Shown here piece after piece: positions 32,505-41,604 of a DNA stretch of 50,469 bases. The first letter of the stretch is position 1, and each line of letters starts with the position of its first letter. Origin of the DNA: Acholeplasmatales bacterium (GTDB lineage: Bacteria; Bacillota_I; Bacilli_A; Acholeplasmatales; Anaeroplasmataceae). The notes beneath the pieces were generated by a model. The model ran no database searches and was not told where the DNA came from. It saw only the letters and a program-made list of their open reading frames with translations. The stretch lies in NCBI GenBank assembly GCA_017441525.1, contig JAFRXJ010000049.1:1-50469 (forward strand), in the 5' to 3' direction. The position numbers were made by a program, and so were the translations under genes.

Positions 32505-33806
32505 ATGGAATTCTTAGATTTTTTAGAGAAGAGCCCTACCGCATTTCACGCAGTAAAAGAAGCTTCAGATATCCTAGATAGCTTTGGATTTACAAGAATC
32601 CAAGAGGGTGAAGAGTGGCATCTCAAAAAGGGGGAGAAATATTATTTCACAAGAAATAATTCATCAATAGTAGCCTTTACTATTCCAAATGAAATAAAAG
32701 ATTTAAGCTATAATATAGTAGCTGCCCACACAGATTCACCATGTTTTAAGCTTAAACCTAATTTTACAATTGAAAAAGATAAATATAATTTATTAAACAC
32801 AGAAGTATATGGTGGTCCAATTTTAAATACTTGGATGGATAGACCACTAAATATTGCGGGAAGAATAATTGTAAGATCAAATGATCATACATTAAAAACA
32901 ATGCTTATATCTTTTGATAAGCCAATGTGCATTATTCCTAATTGTTCAATTCATTATAATAGAGAATTAAATGATGGATATAAATTAAATCCTCAAATTG
33001 ATTTATTACCGCTTATGTCTGATAAAGATATATCTGATGTAGACTTATTAGATTTAGTTGCTAAAAAGCTAGATATAAAAAGAGAATCAATTATAAGTCA
33101 TGACTTATATTTATCATTATTAGATAGAGGAAGTATTGGTGGGTTAAATAATGAATTTATATTCGCACCACAAATTGATAATCTCCTTTGCTCATATATT
33201 TCATTAAGAGCCCTAACAATGGCTAATACTCCAAATTCATCAGTAAATGTTACTGTTTTATTTGATAATGAAGAAATAGGTTCTAAAACAAGACAAGGTG
33301 CAGCATCTGACCTACTTTCTACTGCTTTAAAGAGAATATCTTATTCATTAGGATTAAATGAAGAGAAGCATATGGTAGCCTTAGCACAATCATTTATAGT
33401 TTCTGCAGATAATGCTCAAGGATATCATCCAAACTATCCTCAAAAATATGATGCAACAAATAAGTGTTATATGAATGAGGGCGTAGTAATTAAAAGTGCA
33501 GCCAGAGGCTCTTATACAACAGATGCTATGTCTTTAGCATATTTTACTGAAATATGTAAAAAGGCTAATGCTAAATATCAAATTAATACAAATAGAAGTG
33601 ATATACCTGGTGGATCTACACTTGGAGCTATATCATTATCTAATGTATCAATACCTTCAATAGATATAGGTATTGCCCAAATCGCAATGCATTCAGCATT
33701 AGAGACATGTGGTGTATTTGATTATGATGAATTAATTAAAGCACTAAAGAAGTATTTTGAAACACATATAAATATATCTAGTGATGGATTTATAGTATAT
33801 GAATAA
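32505..33806 (+). CDS. M18 family aminopeptidase
   Basis: Dinuclear zinc aminopeptidase of the aspartyl-aminopeptidase type, cytoplasmic. The 433-residue protein has SPTAFHAV, metal ligand AAHTDSP, the central QIDNLLCSY, FDNEEIGSKTRQGA with catalytic and ligand Glu, and the final ligand in AMHSALET. GGAGG precedes the ATG 2 bp after the thioesterase stop, so the two genes share a transcript. Family name apeB is often used for such genes. Confidence 0.93.
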   Translation: MEFLDFLEKSPTAFHAVKEASDILDSFGFTRIQEGEEWHLKKGEKYYFTRNNSSIVAFTIPNEIKDLSYNIVAAHTDSPCFKLKPNFTIEKDKYNLLNTEVYGGPILNTWMDRPLNIAGRIIVRSNDHTLKTMLISFDKPMCIIPNCSIHYNRELNDGYKLNPQIDLLPLMSDKDISDVDLLDLVAKKLDIKRESIISHDLYLSLLDRGSIGGLNNEFIFAPQIDNLLCSYISLRALTMANTPNSSVNVTVLFDNEEIGSKTRQGAASDLLSTALKRISYSLGLNEEKHMVALAQSFIVSADNAQGYHPNYPQKYDATNKCYMNEGVVIKSAARGSYTTDAMSLAYFTEICKKANAKYQINTNRSDIPGGSTLGAISLSNVSIPSIDIGIAQIAMHSALETCGVFDYDELIKALKKYFETHINISSDGFIVYE

Positions 33807-33824
33807 AAAAATAGGGAGAGTTTT

Positions 33825-34526
33825 ATGAATAAAAAAATAATAATTATTATATCAAGTGTTGTAGGGGCACTTTTAATAGGTTTTATTGCTTTTTTTATTA
33901 TCATAAATGTATTAAGCAACAACGACCTTAAAAAAAGAAAAAATGCCGAAATTATATATGGGGACTTTAAGTATGTTAAATATGAAGATGGTCAAAAACT
34001 AGCATATTTAGTAGGTCTTAGTGATGAAGGAAAGAAGAAAGATACAATTGTAGTTCCTTTTCAAATTGATGGCTATATAATTGTAGGTTTTTCAAATTAT
34101 TATGATTACGATTGTGATTTTACAACAGCCAAAAATATTTATTTAGGTGCAGTTGAATATCAATGTAGTCTTATGAAGATAGGAAAAGACACTACAATAT
34201 ATGGTGGAGATTATGGACTATATAAAAAGGTATTGAAAACAAATTCAAAACAATATGTATCAGAAAGTGAATATTATCAAATCACAAAAAATTATTCAAA
34301 TCACGATAATGTTTTCCATGCATCAGTTGTCTTTGATTTTGATTATGAAGATAAAAGCTATTTATATGTGTCTAGCGAAAAGGATGGACTAATCACATAT
34401 TCACCAGAATTTGATACATCCAACTTAAACTATAGATTAGAGGGTTGGTATAATGGTGAAACAAGATGGAATCTTGCGACAGATTTAGTAACTGAAAATA
34501 TTGTTTTAAATGCTAGATGGCGTTAA
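33825..34526 (+). CDS. Membrane-anchored protein with C-terminal InlB/Flg_new-like repeat
   Basis: One N-terminal TM helix (about 4-29) with a basic start points to an extracytoplasmic 200-residue body. The body is not recognised. The end, about residues 201-233, reads NYRLEGWYNGETRWNLATD and finishes NIVLNARWR, which matches a single InlB B-repeat/Listeria-Bacteroides repeat (pattern GWY...W......T...I.L.A.W), usually seen in tandem on surface proteins. AGGGAGAG precedes the ATG. Confidence 0.7.
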   Translation: MNKKIIIIISSVVGALLIGFIAFFIIINVLSNNDLKKRKNAEIIYGDFKYVKYEDGQKLAYLVGLSDEGKKKDTIVVPFQIDGYIIVGFSNYYDYDCDFTTAKNIYLGAVEYQCSLMKIGKDTTIYGGDYGLYKKVLKTNSKQYVSESEYYQITKNYSNHDNVFHASVVFDFDYEDKSYLYVSSEKDGLITYSPEFDTSNLNYRLEGWYNGETRWNLATDLVTENIVLNARWR

Positions 34527-34528
34527 AA

Positions 34529-34556
34529 AAAGGACGAGCAATCGTCCTTTTTATTA
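34529..34556. terminator. Bidirectional terminator before the lipid-kinase gene
   Basis: AAAGGACGA (34529-34537), loop GCAA, TCGTCCTTT (34542-34550), with A and T tracts on either side. Confidence 0.9.
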
Positions 34557-35390
34557 TTTACATACAGTATAATGATTTGTCTTTTGGATTGATTCACCAT
34601 CATATTGAAGTCCACATGGCTCATCAAAGAATACTTCAATTTCGTTTCCTACAAGAACCTTGACATTCTTTTCGTATTTAACATGAGTTCCTTTAAATAT
34701 CTTAGAAAACTTAATTAATGTTTTTATTCTTGAAAATCCATGTATTACTACGACAGATACTGTTTTTGATAATCTATTTTGGTCTGGTGCGCATTTCATT
34801 CCACCACCATAGAATCTTCCATTCATTGTAGCAGCAATCCATATATTTTTAAATGTGTATTCTTTTCCATCTACAATAACCCTTGCGTTACGTCTTTTAT
34901 ATTTGTGAAGAAGAAGACCTACTGCGATATTTGAATAATTAATCTTTTTCTTGCCGTTAGCTTTTTTTGTATCAGCTACGACACATGTTTCACCATCAAT
35001 ACCAAATCCGACATTGTTAATAAAATATTTTTTCATTCCATTAACAACTACATATGGTAAGTTTTCTAAATAAGGATTTAATAATGATAATTGCTCATTC
35101 GCATCAATATCTCTTAAGAAATCATTACCATTACCGCCCTTAAATAAATAACATTTATTATTAGTTGCGTAATCCTTATATAGGTTTATGAAAGTATTTA
35201 ATGTACCATCTCCACCAACAAGGATTAAAATATCATCTGCATTCAGAGATTTAAAAAAATCAATATCAGTTTTCGTGAAATCAACTACAGTTATTTCCTC
35301 ATATTTTTTATTTAGTTCTACTAAAGCACTATCTTTTCTTTCTTCACCATGCCCCCCGCATGATAAAGGGTTATAGATTACATAAACCAA
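34554..35390 (-). CDS. Diacylglycerol/lipid kinase family protein (DagK/YegS-like)
   Basis: The 278-residue protein has the N-terminal VIYNPLSCGG, the nucleotide loop LVGGDGTLN, FKGGNGNDFLRD, NNVGFGIDGE and the late QYDGES element, as in DgkB, YegS and sphingosine kinases. Such enzymes phosphorylate diacylglycerol or related lipids at the membrane. The start is a TTG at 35390, with AGGTGAT three bases before it; there is no in-frame ATG near. It follows the PlsC gene on the same strand by 4 bp, so both probably serve phospholipid turnover. Confidence 0.88.
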   Translation of the reverse strand: MVYVIYNPLSCGGHGEERKDSALVELNKKYEEITVVDFTKTDIDFFKSLNADDILILVGGDGTLNTFINLYKDYATNNKCYLFKGGNGNDFLRDIDANEQLSLLNPYLENLPYVVVNGMKKYFINNVGFGIDGETCVVADTKKANGKKKINYSNIAVGLLLHKYKRRNARVIVDGKEYTFKNIWIAATMNGRFYGGGMKCAPDQNRLSKTVSVVVIHGFSRIKTLIKFSKIFKGTHVKYEKNVKVLVGNEIEVFFDEPCGLQYDGESIQKTNHYTVCK

Positions 35391-35394
35391 AATA

Positions 35395-36207
35395 TCACCT
35401 GCTTAACTCTTCTAATATTAATTCTCTCGCATAATTAGCAATCTCTGTTGTAGATTTATCTTTATATTCTTCATATTCTAATACCTTTAGAATAGAATAT
35501 CTAACCTTTGTTCTTCTAAAAGGAAATCTATCCTTTATAGCTTTTGAATTTTTAACACTAGAAATAACAAGTGGACATTTAGATCTATATGCTATTTTAA
35601 ATGATCCAGCATGGAAATCTAATAGGCCATCTTCAAAATTTCTTTTTCCTTCAGGATATATACAAATTGATGATTTATCATCCTTTATGAACTTAGAAGC
35701 AGTAGAAATAGCTTCAGCTGCCTGTTTAATATCGTCTCTTTCGATAGGAATAAATCCTGCATATCTCATCCATTTTCCCGCAACAGGAATAGATAGATTT
35801 TCTGGCTTTGTTACACAAATAATAGGATATTCCTTTAAGCATTTGAATGCGATTATCGCATCAAAGTTTGATTGGTGATTACAAATTAATAAATATCTTT
35901 TCTTAGGCTCTAGGTTGGTATTTACCTTTTTAATTTTACATCTAGTAAAGAATAAGCCTAATATTGCAGTTTCTCTAATAATTCCATAGTAGAAGATGTT
36001 TGGTTTAGTTGGTGTATCTCTTCTATTCAAGAACCAAGAAACTACAGCTAAAAATAGCATATATATTAAAAGTAAACCTATATTTGCCCCTAAATAATAT
36101 AGAGGAATAAAGAAAATGCAGTACCAGTATAGATATTGCCCTGTTAAAAAGTATATCAAAAGCGATATTATGACTGATAGTGCGACAATTGTATAATGTA
36201 TAATCAT
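35395..36207 (-). CDS. PlsC-type 1-acyl-sn-glycerol-3-phosphate acyltransferase
   Basis: Two or three N-terminal TM helices (about 5-62) are followed by an acyltransferase domain with HX4D in NHQSNFD, IPIERDD and block III CIYPEGKRN, all standard. Length 270. I place the start at the ATG at 36207 with TTGGTGAG upstream rather than an upstream TTG. It is coupled to the lipid kinase and probably makes phosphatidic acid. This copy is a better match to canonical PlsC than the one at 10163-10984. Confidence 0.88.
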   Translation of the reverse strand: MIIHYTIVALSVIISLLIYFLTGQYLYWYCIFFIPLYYLGANIGLLLIYMLFLAVVSWFLNRRDTPTKPNIFYYGIIRETAILGLFFTRCKIKKVNTNLEPKKRYLLICNHQSNFDAIIAFKCLKEYPIICVTKPENLSIPVAGKWMRYAGFIPIERDDIKQAAEAISTASKFIKDDKSSICIYPEGKRNFEDGLLDFHAGSFKIAYRSKCPLVISSVKNSKAIKDRFPFRRTKVRYSILKVLEYEEYKDKSTTEIANYARELILEELSR

Positions 36208-36323
36208 AAATCTCACCAACCAACTTATATTTTAACATATTTAAGATTTTTTTTCTATATAATACTTTATATCTATATTTAATGTTATAATATAAATATA
36301 TTATATGTAAGGATTGTGATAAT

Positions 36324-37511
36324 ATGCTATATATCTTTAATAATATTAAAAGAAAAGATATTTATGATTTAATTGTTGAGAATAATATCGATAAAGATTT
36401 ATTAATATCTAAATTAATAGATTTTGGTATTTCTACAGGCTTGACTGGAAATCTTTATAAGAAGTATATCTTATATACTTTAATTTACAATGACAATTCA
36501 TATACTAGATCTATAGAAAAGGGATTAAAGAGTCAAGGATTTAGTAAATACATTGATTTAGATCTAAAATATTTTTATGAACTATATAATAAAAAGATTG
36601 ATTTAGATGAAGTATTAGATTTTAAATTTGAAAGTATGATTGGAGATAAACATTTAGTTAAGCTTATCAATGATTTATACGATAAAATCAATGGTTCATT
36701 TGATAATTTTAAAAAAGTTATTATAGATTTTTATGATAAAAATGGTTTAGCAGATATGGCAATCTATAAAGCATTTAGAGTAGATGATGGCGTATTAAAG
36801 CCTATAAAGAATGTATTAGATGTAACATTTGATGATTTAATTGGATATGATGAACAAAAGAGATTATTAAAAGAAAATACATTAAATTTCATTCATGGAA
36901 GAAAATATAATAATGTTTTATTATATGGTGAATCTGGTACAGGTAAATCAACATCAGTTAAAGCATTATTAAACGAATATTTTAAAAATGGCTTAAGAAT
37001 TATTGAGGTTTATAAACATCAAATGGAAGAAATATCTAAAATAATTAATAAGCTTAAGAATAGACCATATTATTACATCATTTATATGGATGATCTATCA
37101 TTTGAAGAAAATGAAATTGAATATAAATATTTAAAGAGTGTAATCGAAGGTGGAATTGAACCTAAGCCTGATAATGTAGTAATTTATGCTACATCTAATA
37201 GAAGACATTTAATTAAAGAGACAATGGCTGATAATGGTGGAGTATTTGATGACCTACATAGAAGTGAAACACAAGCTGAAAAGCTATCACTTGCTTATAG
37301 ATTTGGACTTCAAATTTATTATAGTTCATTATCTCCAATGCAATTTAGAGAAATGGTTAAGGAGCTTGCTTTAAGAAATGATATTAATATTGAAGAAGAA
37401 TTATTAATTAAAGAAGCTACTAAATGGGAATTAACATATGGCTCATTATCTGGTAGATGTGCCACTCAATTTATTAATTATTTAGCAAATAAGGAACAAA
37501 ATAATGATTAA
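36324..37511 (+). CDS. DUF815 family AAA ATPase
   Basis: The 395-residue protein has a helical N-terminal region (1-170) and an AAA domain that fits DUF815: DLIGYDEQKRLLKENT, Walker A GESGTGKST (K208), LLNEYFKNGLRIIEV, Walker B IIYMDDLSFEE, and the very conserved VVIYATSNRRHLIKE followed by EKLSLAYRFG. Its function is unknown. The gene overlaps the next by 8 bp, implying a joint function. AAGGAT-type ribosome site precedes the ATG. Confidence 0.9.
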   Translation: MLYIFNNIKRKDIYDLIVENNIDKDLLISKLIDFGISTGLTGNLYKKYILYTLIYNDNSYTRSIEKGLKSQGFSKYIDLDLKYFYELYNKKIDLDEVLDFKFESMIGDKHLVKLINDLYDKINGSFDNFKKVIIDFYDKNGLADMAIYKAFRVDDGVLKPIKNVLDVTFDDLIGYDEQKRLLKENTLNFIHGRKYNNVLLYGESGTGKSTSVKALLNEYFKNGLRIIEVYKHQMEEISKIINKLKNRPYYYIIYMDDLSFEENEIEYKYLKSVIEGGIEPKPDNVVIYATSNRRHLIKETMADNGGVFDDLHRSETQAEKLSLAYRFGLQIYYSSLSPMQFREMVKELALRNDINIEEELLIKEATKWELTYGSLSGRCATQFINYLANKEQNND

Positions 37512-38586
37512 TTTAGTAAAAGAAAATAGAGAAAAAATTAATAGATTTGACATTGATTTTTATTCTAAAGAAAAGAATTACCAAATAGTATCAGCACTAG
37601 CTGCCTTAAAGACAACTAATGATATTCAATTAAGCTTTTTAAAGGAAGAAAAAGGATTAGATAAGAAAGATTATGCTTTAAGGCTTTATGCCCTTATGCA
37701 GGCACTTTTCGTATCTATAGATAGCTTATACGCTATTGCGTATGGCTTAACTAAGAGTAGAAGCTTTATTAATATCAATGCCAACCCCGATTTAAGATTA
37801 TTAAAATATATTAGAAATGATGTTGTTGGTCATCCTGCAAATAGAATAGTAAGTGATGATGTATCTTTTTGTGTATTAGATGATAATTCTATAACAAAAG
37901 AAGAATTTAATTATTATATTTATTCAAAAGATAATGTAGAAAAAAAGACAGTTAAGATAAATGATATATTAAAGTCTTATTGTGAAGAAGCTAATAATTT
38001 ATTAGATAACTTATATGAAATAGCTACTAAAAATAAAGCTGATAATATTTATGAGGGATTAATTGAAAAGATCATAAATGATTATATGAATGATAGAGAT
38101 TATCATAATAGTTTAAATAAGCTTATTGAAGCTTATAAAGAAATATATCCTAATGCTAAAAAGGGACAACATAGATTATTATGGCGTTATGATGTTATTA
38201 ATAAATTATCTTCATATAAATGTAAGAATCAAAATGAAAAAGAATTGGTTAATTATTGTATAGGAATTGAATTATTTAAGCTATATGAATTAGTAAATAA
38301 TATTGAATACAATATTACAATGAATAAAAAGAATCCTAAATATGTTTCATCATTATTTAGAATGTTAAATAAAAATAGTGGATTATCATTCTTAATTGAT
38401 AATTTAAAGGAGACAGATCACCCATTATTTTATTCAAGTTTAAATAGATTATTAAATGAAGCAATTAGACTAGATAACATATATGTTAGAGATTATTTAA
38501 AGATGATTAAAAAAGCTTATAACAATGGTCAAGAGGAAATTGTTTTCGGCCTTAGTCTTCCTTTTAGACAATATATTAGAAAATAA
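37504..38586 (+). CDS. HEPN-like helical protein coupled to the DUF815 ATPase
   Basis: The 360-residue protein is all-alpha by composition. Residues about 55-115 read LRLYALMQALFVSIDSLYAI, then DLRLLKYIRNDVVGHPANR, where R104-N105 and H110 form an RNx4H pattern like the HEPN RNase or scaffold motif. A second helical half (170-360) is not recognised. It overlaps the ATPase gene by 8 bp, so the two are made together. HEPN assignment rests on one motif and its setting; it could instead be a non-catalytic adaptor. Confidence 0.6.
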   Translation: MINLVKENREKINRFDIDFYSKEKNYQIVSALAALKTTNDIQLSFLKEEKGLDKKDYALRLYALMQALFVSIDSLYAIAYGLTKSRSFININANPDLRLLKYIRNDVVGHPANRIVSDDVSFCVLDDNSITKEEFNYYIYSKDNVEKKTVKINDILKSYCEEANNLLDNLYEIATKNKADNIYEGLIEKIINDYMNDRDYHNSLNKLIEAYKEIYPNAKKGQHRLLWRYDVINKLSSYKCKNQNEKELVNYCIGIELFKLYELVNNIEYNITMNKKNPKYVSSLFRMLNKNSGLSFLIDNLKETDHPLFYSSLNRLLNEAIRLDNIYVRDYLKMIKKAYNNGQEEIVFGLSLPFRQYIRK

Positions 38587-38652
38587 TAACGCTTTCTTAA
38601 AAATTTTTATAATTTTTTTGTTATAATACTTTTGTTAAATTTGAGGTGGATT

Positions 38653-40482
38653 ATGGATATTAGAAATGTAGCAATCATCGCCCATGTTGACCATGGTAAA
38701 ACAACATTAGTAGATAAGCTTTTAAGAGACTCTCATACATTTAGAGATAATCAAGTAGTACAAGAAAGAGTAATGGACTCTAACGCACTAGAAAGAGAAA
38801 GAGGAATTACTATTTTAGCTAAGAATACAGCTATTACTTGGAAGGATACTAAAATTAATGTATTAGATACTCCAGGACATGCTGATTTCTCTGGTGAAGT
38901 TGAGCGTATCATGAAAATGGTTGATGGTGTTGTCTTAGTTGTAGATGCATATGAAGGAACAATGCCACAAACAAGATTCGTTTTAAAGAAAGCATTCGAA
39001 TCACATTTAAAGCCTATTGTTGTTATTAACAAGGTTGATAAGCCTTCAGCTAGAATTTTAGAAGTTATTGATGAAGTATTAGAATTATTCATTGATTTAG
39101 GTTGTGATGAAGATGACCTTGATTTCCCTGTTGTTTACGCATCAGCTATGAATAATACATCATCATTAGATCCAGATCCTTCAACTCAAAAGCCTGGTAT
39201 GGATCCATTATTGGATATGATTATTGATAAGATTCCAGCTCCATCAATGGACAAAGAATCTCCACTTCAATTCCAACCAGCATTATTAGATTATACTGAC
39301 TTCACAGGAAGAATTGGTATCGGAAGAATCAATAGAGGTACTATTAAAACTGGTGAAGTTGTATCTTGTATTAGATTAGATGGTTCTATTAAGCAATTTA
39401 GAATTCAAAAGTTATATGGATTCCAAGGCTTAAATAGAATTGAAATAGAGGCAGGCTACGCAGGAGATATCGTTGCCATAACTGGTCTTGGTGATATTTC
39501 AGTTGGTGAAACTGTATGTCCTGTTGGTAAAGAAGAAGCTTTGGAAAAGATTACAATTTCAGAGCCAACTGTTCAAATGACTTTTGGTACAAACACATCT
39601 CCATTCTGTGGAAGAGATGGTAAATTAGTTACAGCATCTAAGATTGAAGAAAGATTATTCCGTGAAGTACAAAAGGATGTATCTTTACGTGTAAATAGAA
39701 TTAACAATTTAGAAGAATGGATTGTTTCTGGTCGTGGAGAATTACATCTAGGTATTTTAATTGAAAATATGAGAAGAGAAGGATATGAATTCCAAGTATC
39801 TAGACCTAGAGTAATCATGAAAGAAATCGATGGTGTTATGTGTGAACCATATGAGGAATGTGTAATTGACCTTCCATCTGATACTGCAGGTTCTATTATT
39901 GAAATGATGGGTAATAGAAAAGGTCAACTTGTTACAATGTCAAACACTGAAACTCAAACAAGACTAGTTTATAATATTCCATCAAGAGGTTTAATTGGAT
40001 TTAATACTAATTTCATGACTCTAACAGGAGGATATGGAATTATTTCTCATAGTTTCTTAGATTATAGACCAATGGAAAAGGTAAATGTAGGTGAAAGAAC
40101 TACTGGTGTATTAGTATCAATGGCACAAGGTCAATCAACTGCGTACTCAATTGGTGCCCTTGAGGATAGAGGTTCTATGTTTATCGCTCCAGGTGAAGAT
40201 ATTTATGAAGGTATGATTGTTGGTGAATGTAATAAGGATATGGATTTAGCTGTTAATGTTGTTAAAGCTAAACAACAAACAAATACACGTTCATCAAACA
40301 AAGATATGACAGTTGTTTTAAAGAAGCCTAGAGTATTAACACTAGAAGCTTGTCTAGAATTCATTAATGAAGATGAATTAGTAGAAATAACACCTGAACA
40401 TATAAGATTAAGAAAGAAGATTCTTGATACTGTAGAAAGAAAGAAATTTGATGCTAAAAAGCGTTCAGAAAATGAAGCATAG
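38653..40482 (+). CDS. typA: Translational GTPase TypA/BipA
   Basis: Ribosome-associated GTPase important for 50S assembly at low temperature and under stress. The 609-residue protein has AHVDHGKTT (10-18), the switch RGITILAKNTAI, DTPGHADF, NKVDKPSA, SAMN and the BipA-specific C-terminal region with GRGELHLGILIENMRREGYE (in part) and SRGLIGFN. The ATG at 38653 follows GAGGTGGA; an earlier in-frame start at 38632 would fall in the promoter-like AT region. Monocistronic with its own terminator. Confidence 0.96.
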   Translation: MDIRNVAIIAHVDHGKTTLVDKLLRDSHTFRDNQVVQERVMDSNALERERGITILAKNTAITWKDTKINVLDTPGHADFSGEVERIMKMVDGVVLVVDAYEGTMPQTRFVLKKAFESHLKPIVVINKVDKPSARILEVIDEVLELFIDLGCDEDDLDFPVVYASAMNNTSSLDPDPSTQKPGMDPLLDMIIDKIPAPSMDKESPLQFQPALLDYTDFTGRIGIGRINRGTIKTGEVVSCIRLDGSIKQFRIQKLYGFQGLNRIEIEAGYAGDIVAITGLGDISVGETVCPVGKEEALEKITISEPTVQMTFGTNTSPFCGRDGKLVTASKIEERLFREVQKDVSLRVNRINNLEEWIVSGRGELHLGILIENMRREGYEFQVSRPRVIMKEIDGVMCEPYEECVIDLPSDTAGSIIEMMGNRKGQLVTMSNTETQTRLVYNIPSRGLIGFNTNFMTLTGGYGIISHSFLDYRPMEKVNVGERTTGVLVSMAQGQSTAYSIGALEDRGSMFIAPGEDIYEGMIVGECNKDMDLAVNVVKAKQQTNTRSSNKDMTVVLKKPRVLTLEACLEFINEDELVEITPEHIRLRKKILDTVERKKFDAKKRSENEA

Positions 40483-40503
40483 TTAATGACTATGCTTTTT
40501 TTG
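40475..40503 (+). terminator. Terminator of typA
   Basis: AAGCATAG (40475-40482) pairs with CTATGCTT (40490-40497); the arm includes the last typA codons, and a T run follows. Confidence 0.9.
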
Positions 40504-40555
40504 TTGTATTGTGTTATAATTACATTATAAAATATACTAAATATATGGAGTTAAT

Positions 40556-41587
40556 ATGAAAAACAAGGGTTATAAAATATTATTAATTATATCATTCATA
40601 TTTGTCTTATTCTCTATAACGAGCTGTAAGAATAAAAATATTAAATTTGATAATGATATAGATGTATATACTGATTATTCTTTAGGCAAAAATGGAATTC
40701 ATTTTGGATGTTTATATGAATATGAAGAATATGATGATCATGTTTTATCTTTATATTTTGATTTAGAAATTGGTAATGCAAATAATCATAAAGTTAATAT
40801 AGAAATAAAAAATCCTATAGCTTATGGAAATGATACTAAATTAGAAGAAAAAGTATTAAGTACATATGATCATAACGATAAATCATATACCAAAGAATTT
40901 ACTAATAAAAAATTAGTTCTTGATAAGAAAAAGAAAGCAAATTTAGGTATTGAACATGTTAATTTTATATTAGTCATTAAAGATGGTAATCCTAATTGCA
41001 AATATAGAATTGATTTTAAATGTAATAATGTTAATTTAAGTGTATATTCATATAAAAAAGATTATGAAACATCTAAATTTATGTATGTTCATAATCCATC
41101 TTATCAAAGCAGTGTTTTAGCTGATGCAGAATATGACATGAATGCAGTATTTGGATATAAGCCAAGTACTACAGGTTCATTATCTCAATTTGCAGATTAT
41201 GATTGGACAAATGAAGAAGCTGTCTTAGGCTATAAAGAAGAAAGAATTAAATATATTTCTGAAAATGATGAAAGAATTAAAACATTAGAAAATGATTTAA
41301 GAAGTCAAAATAAATCAATAGAAGAAATAGCTAGAGAATGTTCTACATTAAGAAATCAAATTAGATTAGATCAATATAAAGATGATCCAGAAGGATTAGC
41401 ATTATTGAAAGAAAGAAATTTATCAAAATATGGCCATGAGGAAGGTCCATTACCTGACGAATTATATCAAAAATATGGTTCTTGGGAAGCTGTATTAGAA
41501 AAATGCTATTCTGTTAATAGAGGAATGGATGCTTGTTGTGGTGTATATGATATGTTTTTTTATTTATATAATGATTTTGCATATTGA
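40556..41587 (+). CDS. Lipoprotein of unknown function
   Basis: The 343-residue protein has a signal peptide and lipobox ITSC (Cys24). The first half is beta-rich (HVLSLYFDLEIGN, KVNIEIKNPIAYGND), suggesting an immunoglobulin-like or DUF4352-like domain. The second half is helical and charged with a possible coiled coil at about 235-270 (KTLENDLRSQNKSIEEI). The C-terminal end has a CC pair (DACCGVYDMF). I do not recognise it. The following lipoprotein phosphatase starts 17 bp later, so the two may work together at the cell surface. Confidence 0.7.
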   Translation: MKNKGYKILLIISFIFVLFSITSCKNKNIKFDNDIDVYTDYSLGKNGIHFGCLYEYEEYDDHVLSLYFDLEIGNANNHKVNIEIKNPIAYGNDTKLEEKVLSTYDHNDKSYTKEFTNKKLVLDKKKKANLGIEHVNFILVIKDGNPNCKYRIDFKCNNVNLSVYSYKKDYETSKFMYVHNPSYQSSVLADAEYDMNAVFGYKPSTTGSLSQFADYDWTNEEAVLGYKEERIKYISENDERIKTLENDLRSQNKSIEEIARECSTLRNQIRLDQYKDDPEGLALLKERNLSKYGHEEGPLPDELYQKYGSWEAVLEKCYSVNRGMDACCGVYDMFFYLYNDFAY

Positions 41588-41604
41588 TTTATAAAGGGGC
41601 TATA

